A stretch of 64,000 nucleotides of DNA, from assembly GCF_000227745.2 (NCBI RefSeq), contig NC_018012.1, positions 1,397,478-1,461,477 of the forward strand, in the 5' to 3' direction. The stretch comes from Thiocystis violascens DSM 198 (GTDB lineage: Bacteria; Pseudomonadota; Gammaproteobacteria; Chromatiales; Chromatiaceae). Positions within the stretch are counted from its first letter, which is position 1; the number at the start of each line of letters is the position of its first letter. The position numbers were made by a program, and so were the translations under genes. Below the pieces are notes generated by a model. That model was not told the DNA's origin. It made no database searches and saw only the letters and a program-made list of their open reading frames with translations. Shown here piece after piece: positions 16,328 to 27,651 of this stretch.

Positions 16328-16627
16328 TCAGGACACTTGCACGGGACGGCGAAGTTCGAGCGGCTCCGGTAGCTCGCAACGCGGAGCATGTTCGAATAAC
16401 TCGACAAAGCTCTCCAGATCCTGCGCGACGATGTCCAGAACGCCCATCGGACCCGCCTGATTGATGCTCTTCTGGCGCCAATCGGCCAAAATTTCGGCCT
16501 GCGCCGCCAGGCTCCGCAGTCTTTCCGCGTGTTCCCGTGCTTCGACCTCATCAATCTTGAGCTGTCTGACCTGATGCTCACGGATATGCTGTTCAGCGAG
16601 TCTGTCTAAACCTTTCATCTCCATCAT
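16328..16627 (-). CDS. 99-residue helical protein at the end of the hydrogenase operon
   Basis: Starts at a double ATG (16627 or 16624) with AAGAGG just upstream, 99 bases after hynL in the same direction. The first 60 residues are charged and helical (H-I-R-E-H-Q-V-R-Q-L-K-I-D-E-V-E-A-R-E-H-A-E-R-L); the second half contains D-I-V-A-Q-D-L-E-S-F-V-E-L-F-E-H. There is one Cys and no signal peptide or membrane segment. I do not recognise the family. Position suggests a hydrogenase accessory role, perhaps assembly, but that is only context. No maturation protease gene is seen here. Confidence 0.55.
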   Translation of the reverse strand: MMEMKGLDRLAEQHIREHQVRQLKIDEVEAREHAERLRSLAAQAEILADWRQKSINQAGPMGVLDIVAQDLESFVELFEHAPRCELPEPLELRRPVQVS

Positions 16628-16726
16628 CCTCTTGTTTTTTATGCGGTTCTCAGCATTCCTCGATGGTCCGGATGACCGACTCGCCACGCCGTGCGCGACT
16701 GGCCGGCCGTCCGCCATCGGCTCGGT

Positions 16727-18453
<1,727 letters not shown>

Positions 18454-18457
<4 letters not shown>

Positions 18458-19872
18458 GCGATCGCTCCTTGGTCTTCATTGATTGGGATGGCGTGCAACG
18501 GCTTGAGCGGAATCGCGGGCGCTTCGTCGATCAGGTGCTCGGCAACCAGCTCAACGAGGCTTTCAACCTTTTTATCCCAATGGTTCTTGACGCGACCGGC
18601 CTCGAAATTCAGTCGGCAACTCGCGCAGCTGACGACGACGGTTTCGGCGCCCGTGATGTTGACCTGCTCCATCTTGATCTTGAAGGACTCCTCGCGCAGT
18701 CGGGTCGCGCGCTCCAGTAGAAAGATCCCCGCGCCGCCGCCGCAGCACCAGTTGTATTCCTTGTTCGCCGGCATCTCGACGAAATCCGCGTCCATCGCTT
18801 TCAGCACCGCGCGCGGCTCATCGAAGGCACCGCCGCGACGCCCGGTCTTGCAGGGATCGTGATAGGTGATCTTGCCCGCGAGCGGACTGAGCTTCAGTCG
18901 GCCGGCCTTGGCCTGACGCCCGAGATACTCGGACATGTACATCATCTCGAAGGGCAGATCGCCGCTTTTGAGCATCGGATTCCAGCGCAGCGCCGGATAG
19001 GCGTGTCCGCACTCGGCGATGACCAGCAGCTTGGCACCGATGCGTTGCGCGGCGGCGACGATGGGATTGACCTGCTTCTTCCACAATGACATATCGCCGG
19101 ACAGAAGGCCGAAGTTCGCGCTCTCGAAGCCATCGCTACAGATGGTCCAGTCCACGCCTAGATGATTCATCACCTTGGCGGTCGCGAGCAGGCCGTTACC
19201 GTTGCCGACCAGATCGACGGCGGAACTCAGGACCATGATCTCGGCGCGTTCCTTGTCGAGCGGGATGATCACGCCGGCCTTCTCGCGGATGGTGTCGACC
19301 ATCTTCCGTAGCGAGTCGGAGGAGGCGCCGAACACCGTCCCGGCGTGCTTCTGTTCCATGCGCAGGGCCGCCAGTTCCGGCGGCACCAGCTCAGCGGCCA
19401 CCAGCGCGCTGCGCTGATGATGGACCAGCGAGGCGGTGTCGATCCCCATCGGGCAGACCATGGTGCAGCGGCCGCATTCGGAGCAGGAGTCGTAGACCAG
19501 TTCCTGTAACTCCTCCAGATCCTTGAGCTTGACCTCGCGGGTGACCAGTTGATACCACCAGCGGAAGGGGCCGATCTCGCGCTGATAGACCTTGCGATAG
19601 AGATTCATCTTGCGCATCGGCGCGTACTTGGTCTCGCCGGTCGCCTGAAAATAATGGCAGGCGGTGGTGCACTGACCGCAACGGATGCAGCTCTCCAGCC
19701 AGACCGCCTCGTCGGCATTGGTCTCGGCGATCAGGGTATCGATGGCCCGGCGCACGCGCACCGTCTCGGACAGTGTCGGCTGCGGCGCCATCGCGCGCAG
19801 TTGACCGATCTGGCCAGCCAGGCCCTGAACGACCTGCTCGAACGTCGGGAAAACCTGGGCGGTCGTGTTCAT
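18454..19872 (-). CDS. isp2: Isp2, heterodisulfide-reductase-like iron-sulfur electron carrier
   Basis: 472 residues from the ATG at 19872, which overlaps the isp1 stop; an apparent longer frame to 20343 is the antiphase of isp1. Two [4Fe-4S] motifs are visible: C62-x2-C65-x2-C68-x3-C72 and C130-x2-C133-x2-C136-x3-C140. Two CCG domains follow (H-D-P-C-K-T-G-R and W-C-C-G-G-G-A-G, then S-C-A-S-C-R). This resembles HdrD and DsrK. The protein probably sits on the cytoplasmic face and exchanges electrons between the cytochrome Isp1 and a thiol or other cytoplasmic partner; in Thiocapsa the isp genes are needed for in vivo hydrogenase function. Confidence 0.94.
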
Positions 19873-20519
19873 ATCCGAACTCCCTTGTGCGCATACGCGA
19901 CACCGCTTTGGGCGCGCGAGAAGATGAACCAGAAGGAATGCATCAGCTTGCCGAACGGGAACCAGGCGAACAGCAGGGCGACGCTCAGGATATGAATGGC
20001 CAGCATGGTCTCGTAGCGGGGACCGATGTGCGCGAAGGCCATCAGCCCGGTGACCAATGGCGTGGCCATGACGAACCAGGCGAAATAATCGCCCCAGTTC
20101 GAGCAATACACCGCCGGCTTGGCGATCCGCCGCAGGATCAGGGCCAACAGAGATGCGAGCGCGACGATGCCGAAGGCCACGCCAGCGGCATTGGGCAGAC
20201 CCGGCCAGGAGGCGCCGGTCAGCCCGGTGATGAACTCGATGTGCGGGACGATCCCGACCACGACGATCAGAGTGGCGAGGTGAAACAGATAGGCCATCCC
20301 CGTCTGATAGCGGGTGGCGGTCGTGAACTCGCCGCTCGGCCAAGAGCGGCTGAAGACGGTTCGATAGCCTTTGAAGTTACCGAAAGCGTCCCGAGGGCGC
20401 GACAGATCGGCCCCCCGGGTCAGGACCAGCACGCCCAGCAGACGCCAGATGGTTCCGGCGACCAGGATGATCAGCGACCAGTGAATCGCCGGACCACGCG
20501 CGAACTCTAATAGTGACAT
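19869..20519 (-). CDS. isp1: Isp1, NarI/DsrM-like membrane cytochrome b
   Basis: 216 residues with about five transmembrane helices, including W-S-L-I-I-L-V-A-G-T-I-W, L-F-H-L-A-T-L-I-V-V-V-G and M-L-A-I-H-I-L-S-V-A-L-L-F. Histidines within these helices (F-H-L, A-H-I, I-H-I) are candidates for haem b ligands as in NarI. The protein would carry electrons across the membrane between the periplasmic hydrogenase and Isp2 or the quinone pool. It begins 57 bases after hynS and overlaps isp2 by four bases (ATGA), so the four genes are one operon. Confidence 0.93.
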   Translation of the reverse strand: MSLLEFARGPAIHWSLIILVAGTIWRLLGVLVLTRGADLSRPRDAFGNFKGYRTVFSRSWPSGEFTTATRYQTGMAYLFHLATLIVVVGIVPHIEFITGLTGASWPGLPNAAGVAFGIVALASLLALILRRIAKPAVYCSNWGDYFAWFVMATPLVTGLMAFAHIGPRYETMLAIHILSVALLFAWFPFGKLMHSFWFIFSRAQSGVAYAHKGVRI

Positions 20520-20576
20520 GGTGTCGTTTCCTCCATTGGATCCTTTGGATTGGACGGATACCGCAAGCCGAGCGAA

Positions 20577-21641
20577 TCACTCGTCCGCGTGAAGCTCCGC
20601 CTCTTTTTTGTGTTTCTTGGTGCGTGCCAGCAACGCGGCACCCGCACCCGCGACAACGCCGACCGCGCCAGCCACGGCGATCTTGGGGCCAGAGCCGAAC
20701 TGCGCCATCGGAACCGACTCGTAGATACCGCCCTTGTCCCAGAAATTCGGCTCGGAGCAGCCGATGCAGCCGTGACCCGACTGGATCGGGAAGCTCACGC
20801 CCTGATTCCATTTGATCGTGGCGCAGGCGTTGTAGGTTTCCGGCGCCTTGCAACCGAGTTTGTAGAGACACCAGCCCTTGCGCGCGCCCTCGTCATCGAA
20901 GGTTTCGGCGAAGAGGCCGCGATCATAGAAGGGACGGCGATAGCAGCGGTCGTGGACGTTCTCGCCGTAGAAGGCGAGCGGACGTTTCAGATGATCGACC
21001 TCCGGCAGCGCGCCCATGGTCAGGTAATGCGCGATCACGCCGGTAATCGCCAGCGGAATCGGCGGACAGCCGGAGAGATTGACGATCGGCTTGTCGGTAA
21101 TCAGCTCCTCGACCGAGCGCGCCCCGGTGGGATTGGGCGCCGCCTTGGGCAGACCGCCATAGGCCGCGCAGGTACCGACGGCAAGGATGGCCGCCGCGCC
21201 TGCCGCGCCTTCCATCAGCATGTCGAGATTGTTGATGCCGGCGATGGTCGAGGTGCCCTTGAGCGTGGGAATCGAGCCATCGACCAGCAGCAGATACTCG
21301 CCGGCGTGCTCGTGCATCGCCTGCTCGCGCGCCTTCTCGGCGGCGTCGCCGGACGCGGCCTGGAGCGTGTGGTGATAATCAAGCGAGATGAAATCGAAGA
21401 TCAGGCTTTCGATGCTTGGCGCATGCGAGCGCAGCAGCGCCTCGGTGCAGCCGGTGCATTCCTGGAAGGACAACCAGATCACGGAGGGCCGGCGCGCCTG
21501 TTCCAGCGCGCGCGCCATGCTCGGGATGACCGCCGCCGGCAGGGCCATCATGGTTGCCGTCGTCGTGCAGAACTGGAGAAAGGCGCGCCGGCTGACGCCC
21601 TGACTGCGCAATAGATCGCCTAAGGTCGTTTCTTTGGCCAT
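20577..21641 (-). CDS. hynS: [NiFe] hydrogenase small subunit with Tat signal and C-terminal anchor
   Basis: 354 residues. The twin-arginine signal is S-R-R-A-F-L-Q-F (Arg 18-19). The proximal cluster begins with E-C-T-G-C-T-E (C62, C65), and later cluster ligands are in V-G-T-C-A-A-Y-G-G, L-S-G-C-P-P, D-R-C-Y-R-R, L-G-C-K-A-P-E-T and G-C-I-G-C-S-E-P. A hydrophobic C-terminal helix (about residues 320-340) followed by K-K-H-K-K anchors it to the membrane, as in group 1 uptake enzymes. It is first in the operon. The upstream 284 bases are AT-rich and hold an FNR-like site. Confidence 0.96.
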   Translation of the reverse strand: MAKETTLGDLLRSQGVSRRAFLQFCTTTATMMALPAAVIPSMARALEQARRPSVIWLSFQECTGCTEALLRSHAPSIESLIFDFISLDYHHTLQAASGDAAEKAREQAMHEHAGEYLLLVDGSIPTLKGTSTIAGINNLDMLMEGAAGAAAILAVGTCAAYGGLPKAAPNPTGARSVEELITDKPIVNLSGCPPIPLAITGVIAHYLTMGALPEVDHLKRPLAFYGENVHDRCYRRPFYDRGLFAETFDDEGARKGWCLYKLGCKAPETYNACATIKWNQGVSFPIQSGHGCIGCSEPNFWDKGGIYESVPMAQFGSGPKIAVAGAVGVVAGAGAALLARTKKHKKEAELHADE

Positions 21642-21756
21642 TCACTCCCCCATCGTTTTTGGATGAATCAATCCGTATAAGAGAAACCTATACAAGATTT
21701 GATCATGCTTATTCTTAGGTGCAGGGAGTATAGGCACGTCAATGACGAAAAGTCAT

Positions 21757-21770
21757 TTGACTCAAATCAA
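21757..21770 (-). promoter_or_regulatory. FNR-box-like site upstream of hynS
   Basis: TTGACTCAAATCAA differs from the FNR consensus TTGATnnnnATCAA at one of ten specified bases. Its centre lies about 122 bases upstream of the hynS start. If it sits at -41.5 of the promoter, the leader would be about 80 bases. Hydrogenase transcription is known to be FNR-controlled in Thiocapsa, which supports the call. Confidence 0.65.
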
Positions 21771-22224
21771 AAACCCTAGTGATCGACGGATCTTGATCGA
21801 AACACGCTTTAATCGATCGGCCAGGCGGTAAAAAACTATTGGAAACGGCCTTTAAAAGAAGATTAAGCTATTTAAAATTAATATAAAACCAATTCGTTAA
21901 ATCGCGTTATAAGCAGATTATTAATTACTTCTACTTTGTTAGCTTGACATAAGCTTATGATTTTCAAATATTATTTTCAGGGAAAATTTTATTTGGAAAT
22001 GGCAGATCATGGCTAACGCGATTGGTAGCGAAACCGATGCGATGTTAAAAAACATGGTTGGTAACCTCTCCGCTCATCTGGAGGATTATCACGAATTTTT
22101 TCAAAACGAAACAGCTGATGGTCATGAACTGAGTCGAGCTTACATCATGGGTCTTCTCAAAACTGAAGCCGGAAAACGGAATCTCGAACGCATCAACGAA
22201 GAAATTGATGTGTCCGGTGGTGAT

Positions 22225-23519
22225 CAGGGCAATCGCATCAAGCGCTGCTAACATTAGCGGGTACCGATGTATCAGCGTCGCCCTTCCTCTGAGGCGACTC
22301 GAAGAGCAATTTCGACAGGTAGGACTCGTCCCAACCGGCTTTCAAGCGTTTGTTCTGGATGCCGAGCTTGGTGCCGTCATTCTTGAGGCGCGAGAGGGCG
22401 AGGTGACGCAGGACGGCAAGATTCTCGCGCGCCACCGGATCGCGGACACGGCACTCATCCTCACGAAAGGCGATATCGAGATTCCAATGCAACCCGTTTT
22501 CGATGCCCCAGTGACCGCGTACTGCGTGGGCAAAGCGCGCGGCGCTGGTGCCGATGCTGCCAATGAAATAGCGGGTCTCGACCGAGACCTTGCCGGCGAC
22601 CTCACGGCGCGATTCAACCATGCCGATCATGTTCATTGCCTCCCACGAGGCGCTGTGCGGCACGCCGGAAAGATCGCCCAAGGTTTGGTAGCGACGGGTT
22701 TCGAGACGACCATGCCCTCGCTCGACGGTTTCGAGGAATGCCGAATCGACACCGGCGTAGCCTCTGGCGTCGGCGTCGATGAACGCCTCCTCGACCTCGG
22801 CGGCCAGCGTTTCCTGGTTGCCTTTGAGCGCGAGCACATAGTCCCCTCCCTGGTGGATGATCTGCGCGGCAATCTTGGTCTGGCAGCCCATGGCGTCGAT
22901 GGTGACGATGCAGCCCTCCAGCTTCAGCCACTCCAGCAGACGTGGAATGGCCGTGATCTCATTGGATTTGGCGTCGGTGGCGACCTGTCCGAGCACCACC
23001 CGATTGGCCGTCGCCCAGGCACTGACCAGGTGCAACGCCGCCAAGCCCTTGCCGCGGCTGTGGGAGCGGCGCAGGGTCTTGCCATCGACGGCAATGATCT
23101 CTTCGGGGATCAGTTCGGCCACCGACGCGCTCCATTGGCGAAAGCAGGCGGCAAACTGTGCGGGATCGATGAGCGCAAACACCCGCCCGAAGGTGTCGTG
23201 CGACGGAATGCCCGCGGGCAGTTTCAGAAACGTGCGCAGCCACGCCTCCTTGGCCTGTCCGAACGTCTCGACACCCACCCAACCGTCGGCGCCACTGAAG
23301 GACGCCGCGATGGTGATCACGATCATCTCACTTAAGAGGTGCCGTCGTTGGATCGCGCTGCGCGGCTCGTCCAGCGGGGCAAAATGGTGCGCAATCGATC
23401 GCTCCACACTCAAGTCGCACATCGGCGAGATCTCCCCAAGATTCTAAAGACTCAAATCATTGGGGCCGCAGTACGGATTGTCTAACAGTATGCGCTAATG
23501 CGTTGATGCGATTGCCCTG
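22225..23519 (-). mobile_element. ISAs1-family element with 10-bp target duplication
   Basis: Inverted repeats begin CAGGGCAATCGCATCAA at both ends (22225-22241 and 23503-23519). The 10-mer CGGTGGTGAT lies directly outside both ends (22215-22224 and 23520-23529), the expected target duplication size range for the family. The element is 1295 bp, complete, and sits in the IS701-type transposase gene in reverse orientation. Confidence 0.95.
22238..23422 (-). CDS. ISAs1-family transposase, intact
   Basis: 394 residues. The N-terminal DDE_Tnp_1-associated domain (H-L-L-S-E-M-I-V-I-T-I-A-A-S-F-S-G-A-D-G-W) precedes the catalytic domain, with I-I-A-V-D-G-K-T-L-R-R-S, V-T-I-D-A-M-G-C-Q-T-K-I-A and the R-G-H-W-G-I-E-N-G-L-H-W-N-L-D signature that contains the Glu. 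The gene fills the element, its end reaching into the left inverted repeat. No damage is seen, consistent with the perfect target repeats and a recent transposition. Confidence 0.95.
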   Translation of the reverse strand: MCDLSVERSIAHHFAPLDEPRSAIQRRHLLSEMIVITIAASFSGADGWVGVETFGQAKEAWLRTFLKLPAGIPSHDTFGRVFALIDPAQFAACFRQWSASVAELIPEEIIAVDGKTLRRSHSRGKGLAALHLVSAWATANRVVLGQVATDAKSNEITAIPRLLEWLKLEGCIVTIDAMGCQTKIAAQIIHQGGDYVLALKGNQETLAAEVEEAFIDADARGYAGVDSAFLETVERGHGRLETRRYQTLGDLSGVPHSASWEAMNMIGMVESRREVAGKVSVETRYFIGSIGTSAARFAHAVRGHWGIENGLHWNLDIAFREDECRVRDPVARENLAVLRHLALSRLKNDGTKLGIQNKRLKAGWDESYLSKLLFESPQRKGDADTSVPANVSSA

Positions 23520-24063
23520 CGGTGGTGATGGTTATCAACGGATCCAACAGTTCATCACAGATTCACCGTGGTCGGCGGGAAACCTCATCGGTGCGATCGC
23601 CCAAGACACCTCAAGTCTGTATGCGAATCAGCCGAATTATCGCGGTCGGGATGTCGGCTACATCATTGATGAGTCAGCGCATCTCAAGAAAGGCAAGTAT
23701 TCCGTTGGCGTCGCGCGGCAATATGCCGGTGTCATTGGTAAGGTTGAGAATTGCCAGGTGGGCGTTTATGCCAGCTTAGTTTGGGAATCACAGAGCACGT
23801 TAATTAATGAGCGGTTGTTCCTTCCAACGTCCTGGACCGCTGATTTAAAGCGATGTGACCAAGCGGGTATTCCTGAAGAGGCACGTCAGTTTAAAACGAA
23901 GATCGAACTCGCACTGGAGATGATTCAATCCGATCTGGCGGCGGGCGTAGACATTGGTTGGGTGGGCGGTGATGGCCTGTACGGACACGGGTTAGAGCTT
24001 GGTGTTTCTTTAGATAACATAGGGTTAAATTTTCTGCTTGATGTTCATTGCGATCAGATGATC

Positions 24064-24860
24064 GGTAGTGCCCTTCTCTATATGATTTCACGAATGAGCT
24101 TTAACTGAGAGAGTGCTATTATAATGATGGACAAAATGCCAAATAGCTCCAATATGGTTCTCAAGCTTTTTTGAGAAAGAAAGTGCTTTTCGTACGAGCC
24201 TGGAAATACGTTGCCTGAGTGTGCAGTTGTATCGTTCGATATGATTTGTCTTTCCCGATTCCTTACCGACAGCGTAATGACGGAATTCTGGAAAAACGGA
24301 TTGATAAGCTTCCCAAAAATCGGTGTAGAAATCGGCCAATTCTTGATAATCGCGTGGCAATGAATTCCATAATCCTTGCGCACCCTTAATGCCACGAGAT
24401 CCGATATAAAGTCCGACAACATATCCAGAGTCACGATCTTTCGCGATCCAAACCCATTGTTTTTCATCTTTTTTCAAAACAAATGACCACAGTTCGTCGC
24501 ACTCGACAACCAGTCGAAAATCAGACAACTTTGGCACGTTTAATTGGCGCGGAACGCCCTCGTATTTTTGATTGACATAGATTTGCAACCAGGATTCAGA
24601 GACATTTGCAACACGCGCGATACCAGCAAGCGCAATCCGTTCAAGAAGCAGTCGATCGATCAGCGATTTGGTCTCTTCAGAAATCGCTGAAACTAAGGGG
24701 TCAATCACGAATTGACGGCCACATTCCCGACAAAGATGGTTTTGCTTTCCGGTTGCATTAAATCCATTCTTCACGATCTTGGTGGTGTTGCAAGTTGGGC
24801 AGTGATTCATGTTTGAATAAATCCAGTCAGATTTTAGATCCTATAGATTGGGGCACTACC
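24064..24860 (-). mobile_element. IS1-family element with 9-bp target duplication
   Basis: The ends carry inverted GGTAGTGCCC (24064-24073 and 24851-24860). CAGATGATC is repeated directly outside (24055-24063 and 24861-24869), the 9-bp duplication typical of IS1. The 797-bp element is AT-richer than the region average and lies within the second half of the IS701-type transposase. Confidence 0.94.
24088..24810 (-). CDS. IS1-family transposase, single-frame type
   Basis: 240 residues in one frame, unlike E. coli IS1, which needs a frameshift between insA and insB. The zinc finger C-P-T-C-N-T-T-K-I-V-K-N-G with C-R-E-C-G-R-Q-F opens the protein. A HTH region follows (I-A-L-A-G-I-A-R-V-A-N-V-S). 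The DDE part shows V-E-C-D-E-L-W-S-F-V, T-D-F-W-E-A-Y and the C-terminal H-I-E-R-Y-N-C-T-L-R-Q-R-I-S-R-L-V-R. Intact and probably active. Confidence 0.94.
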   Translation of the reverse strand: MNHCPTCNTTKIVKNGFNATGKQNHLCRECGRQFVIDPLVSAISEETKSLIDRLLLERIALAGIARVANVSESWLQIYVNQKYEGVPRQLNVPKLSDFRLVVECDELWSFVLKKDEKQWVWIAKDRDSGYVVGLYIGSRGIKGAQGLWNSLPRDYQELADFYTDFWEAYQSVFPEFRHYAVGKESGKTNHIERYNCTLRQRISRLVRKALSFSKKLENHIGAIWHFVHHYNSTLSVKAHS

Positions 24861-25562
24861 CAGATGATCTATCCCCTCAAACCCATTCTATCGGTTCCGG
24901 AATCCGCTGGGCGAGGACGAAAGCCAACCAAACTTCAAGCTGATCGCGACCCCACGCAAGTGAGATGGTATGCCGACCATCTTTATCCTTTCCAATGGCG
25001 CACGATGGCCGTTCGCAATGGGGCCAAAGGGCCGATCACGCTGTCCGTTCATACCGCTCCCGTGTGGGTTTGGGATGGCAAGTCGGAGCGCGTGACCGAG
25101 CGGGTATTGGTCATCAGCCGAAATCACGCGGACAACAAGATCAAATACTCACTCAGTAATGTCGATTATCGGAGCACCCCGATCGAAAGGCTGGCTTACA
25201 TGCAAGCACAGCGCTATTGGGTTGAACGGGCATTTCAAGAAGCCAAAAGCGAATTAGGAATGTCAGATTATCAAGTCAGAAAATGGAATGCCTGGCACCA
25301 CCATATGGCGCTGGTGATGTTGTCGCTGTCCTTTATTGTTAAAGAGCGTCTTTTGCACAAAACCGATTATCCATTGGTGAGTTGCCGTGATCTTCGGCTT
25401 CTCATCATCGCTTTACTACTCAACGATCCGGATGCGGTCGAAAAAAGAATCCAGCAAATGCGGGTCAGGCATGAGCAAAGGCGCAAGGATATCGAGCGTT
25501 ATTACAAGCTGACCGCGACGGGATAGTCAATGCGTTTGAATTAAAGTAACAAAGTAGAATTA

Positions 25563-25870
25563 CCGATCAATAACTTTATCGCTGCGATAATCGTCAGCTT
25601 TTTATTCTATTATCAAACTGCTTTCAGACCATCTTTTTCAGTTGGCCATGCGGATTTCGTATTAAGGATTTCCCGTTCGTCCCGAGCCCAGTCGAAGCCT
25701 TTCATGCGCCCTTCGGCTTCGCTCCTCGTGCTGAGCGAAACCGAAGCAAGGGCAGGCTCGGTCGAATGGGGGACGAACGGGAAATTCGAGTCATCGGCGC
25801 GCGAAGCCGGTCATGAATAGGCAATCCCAAGCGGACGGATCCGCACGACTCGGGTTTTGCGAACCGGCCG
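25563..25870. other. Intergenic stretch with a long palindromic repeat
   Basis: 308 bases between the IS701-type end and lysS hold no gene. The first 100 bases are AT-rich. The rest is a dispersed repeat (25669-25784) followed by about 85 bases of unremarkable sequence. Confidence 0.5.
25669..25784. repeat. Palindromic dispersed repeat with 15-bp arms
   Basis: Perfect 15-bp inverted arms (25669-25683 and 25770-25784; TTTCCCGTTCGTCCC and complement) enclose 86 bases containing further pairable pieces. The CGTTCGTCC core is shared with the repeat at 52074-52118, and CTTCGGCTTCGCT with 15169-15192. Confidence 0.65.
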
Positions 25871-27409
25871 TCAGGTCGCCGCCTCCGGGCGCATGTGCGG
25901 AAACAGCAGCACGTCGCGGATCGAGGGTGAGTCGGTGAAGAGCATCACCAGCCGGTCGATGCCGATCCCCTCCCCCGCCGTCGGCGGCATGCCATGCTCT
26001 AGGGCACGGATATAGTCGGCGTCGAAGAACATGGCCTCCAGATCGCCAGCATCTTTTTCGGCGACCTGCGCCCGGAAACGCTCGGCCTGATCCTCGGCGT
26101 CGTTCAGCTCGGAGAAGCCGTTGGCGATCTCGCGACCGCCGACAAAGAACTCGAAACGGTCGGTGACGAAGGGATTGTCGTCGTTGCGCCGCGCCAGGGG
26201 CGACACCTCGGTCGGATATTGGGTGATGAAGGTCGGATCCAGCAGCCGGCTTTCCACCGTCCGCTCGAACAGCTCGATCTGAATCTTGCCCAGACCCCAG
26301 GTCGGTTTGAGGGCGATCTTCAAGCGAGCGGCCACCGCGCGGGCGTTTTCCAGAACGTCGACATCGGCGGGCTCCAGTTCGGGATTAAACCGCAGGATCG
26401 CCTCGCGCACGCTCATCCGCGCGAAGGGTTGACCGAACTCGTAGCTCTCGCCCTGATACTCGATCCGGGTGCGCCCGAGCACTTGGAGCGCCATCTGGCG
26501 CAGCATGTCCTCGGTCAGGTCCATCAGATCCCGATAGTCCGCGTAGGCTTCGTAGAACTCCAGCATGGTGAACTCGGGATTGTGCCGGGTCGACAAGCCT
26601 TCGTTTCTGAAATTGCGGTTGATCTCGTAGACCTTTTCCAGACCGCCGACGACGAGGCGCTTGAGAAACAGCTCGGGGGCGATGCGCAGGAACAACTGCA
26701 TGTCCAGCGCGTTATGGTGGGTCACGAAGGGACGCGCGACCGCCCCGCCGGGGATCACCTGCATCATCGGGGTCTCGACTTCCAGATAGCCCCGGCGGTT
26801 GAGATACTCGCGGATGAACTGAACGATGGCGGTGCGGATGCGGAAGGTCTCGCGCGTCCCGCTGTTCATGATCAAATCCAGATAGCGCTGACGGTAGCGG
26901 CTCTCCATGTCGGTCAGACCGTGGAACTTTTCGGGTAGCGGACGCAGCGCCTTGGTCAGCAGACGGAGACTGTCGCAGCGGATCGACAACTCCCCGGTCT
27001 TGGTCTTGAAGAGCACGCCCTCGGCGCCCAGGATATCGCCCAGATCCAGATCGCGTTTGAAGCTGGCATAGGCATCCTCGCCGATCAGATCCCGCTGGAC
27101 GAAGATCTGAATGCGCCCCGACAGATCCTGAAGGTGTGCGAAACTCGCCTTGCCCATGACGCGGCGCGTCATCAGACGCCCGGCCACTTTCACTCGCAGC
27201 TCTTGCGATGCTAGCGATTCGGCGTCCTGCTCGCCGTACTCGGCCAGGAGTTCGCCGGCCACCGCATCGCGCCGGAAGTCGTTCGGGAAGGCGATGCCCC
27301 GCTCGCGCAGTTGCGTCAGCTTCTCGCGCCGTTGGGCGATCAGCTTGTTTTCGTCCTGCGTATCATGCGGCGCCGGATTGGGATTGGTCTCGGTCGAGGC
27401 TTCGTTCAT
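25871..27409 (-). CDS. lysS: Lysyl-tRNA synthetase, class II
   Basis: 512 residues from the ATG at 27409, with GGAGAT upstream; a longer frame to 27544 adds an unlikely 45 residues. The N-terminal OB-fold tRNA anticodon domain ([16 protein letters not shown]) is followed by the class II core: motif 2 [18 protein letters not shown] and motif 3 [11 protein letters not shown]. It charges tRNA-Lys in the cytoplasm. It lies downstream of prfB in the same direction, the conserved prfB-lysS pairing, although about 300 bases of repeats separate them here. Confidence 0.97.
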   Translation of the reverse strand: MNEASTETNPNPAPHDTQDENKLIAQRREKLTQLRERGIAFPNDFRRDAVAGELLAEYGEQDAESLASQELRVKVAGRLMTRRVMGKASFAHLQDLSGRIQIFVQRDLIGEDAYASFKRDLDLGDILGAEGVLFKTKTGELSIRCDSLRLLTKALRPLPEKFHGLTDMESRYRQRYLDLIMNSGTRETFRIRTAIVQFIREYLNRRGYLEVETPMMQVIPGGAVARPFVTHHNALDMQLFLRIAPELFLKRLVVGGLEKVYEINRNFRNEGLSTRHNPEFTMLEFYEAYADYRDLMDLTEDMLRQMALQVLGRTRIEYQGESYEFGQPFARMSVREAILRFNPELEPADVDVLENARAVAARLKIALKPTWGLGKIQIELFERTVESRLLDPTFITQYPTEVSPLARRNDDNPFVTDRFEFFVGGREIANGFSELNDAEDQAERFRAQVAEKDAGDLEAMFFDADYIRALEHGMPPTAGEGIGIDRLVMLFTDSPSIRDVLLFPHMRPEAAT

Positions 27410-27571
27410 CCGTTTAGGATCTCCAGGGCAATAGGTTGATTTCCGGAAAACCGCATCTCGGCGCACCCAGGCGCGCAAGGGACAGGATTCACGGGAGTTG
27501 GCAAGATTGACAGGATTCTTCGTCTTGGCCGTCGTTCCGAGCACCGTCGGAGCCCCCCTGGGAGCGCTACC

Positions 27572-27644
27572 CTCACTGCCATTAAGTTAAGCCGTTCGTG
27601 GTGAGGCCCTCGAACCATGAACGGCTTAACTTAATGGCAGTGAG
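27572..27644. repeat. Perfect 26-bp inverted repeat in the prfB-lysS gap
   Basis: Arms 27572-27597 and 27619-27644 are exact complements, with a 21-base loop. The inner part (CGTTC, GTGGTGAGG, TCGAACCATGAACG) is a reverse-orientation copy of the core at 52142-52172. The outer CACTGCCATTAAGT also occurs at 52032-52045. This is a mobile palindromic repeat, not a gene. Confidence 0.8.
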
Positions 27645-27651
27645 CACCGCC

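Larger units (their letters stand above)
22009..25526 (+). pseudogene. IS701-family transposase in three pieces (22009-22224, 23530-24063, 24870-25526)
   Basis: The pieces join exactly in frame when each insertion and one copy of its target repeat are removed: 72 + 178 + 218 codons, 468 residues. The sequence then runs S-G-G-D | G-Y-Q-R-I-Q-Q-F-I and H-C-D-Q-M-I | Y-P-L-K-P. Family blocks include Y-I-I-D-E-S-A-H-L-K-K-G-K-Y-S-V-G-V, N-C-Q-V-G-V-Y-A and R-Y-W-V-E-R-A-F-Q-E-A-K-S-E-L-G. Each piece keeps an open frame, so it was functional until the first insertion and has not decayed since. Confidence 0.9.
21926..25562 (+). mobile_element. IS701-type element carrying two nested insertions
   Basis: The 13-mer TTCTACTTTGTTA at 21929-21941 is repeated in inverted form at 25547-25559, flanking the three transposase pieces; the outer ends are approximate. 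Base composition is clearly more AT-rich than the flanking genes. Inside it lie an ISAs1 element (22225-23519) and an IS1 element (24064-24860). Without them it would be about 1.5 kb, normal for IS701 elements. It separates the hydrogenase promoter region from the repeat region before lysS. Confidence 0.72.

Noticed and set aside
23503-24108. Separate hypothetical gene between the ISAs1 and IS1 elements
   Set aside because: It is the middle piece of the IS701-type transposase; both junctions rejoin in frame once the insertions are removed.
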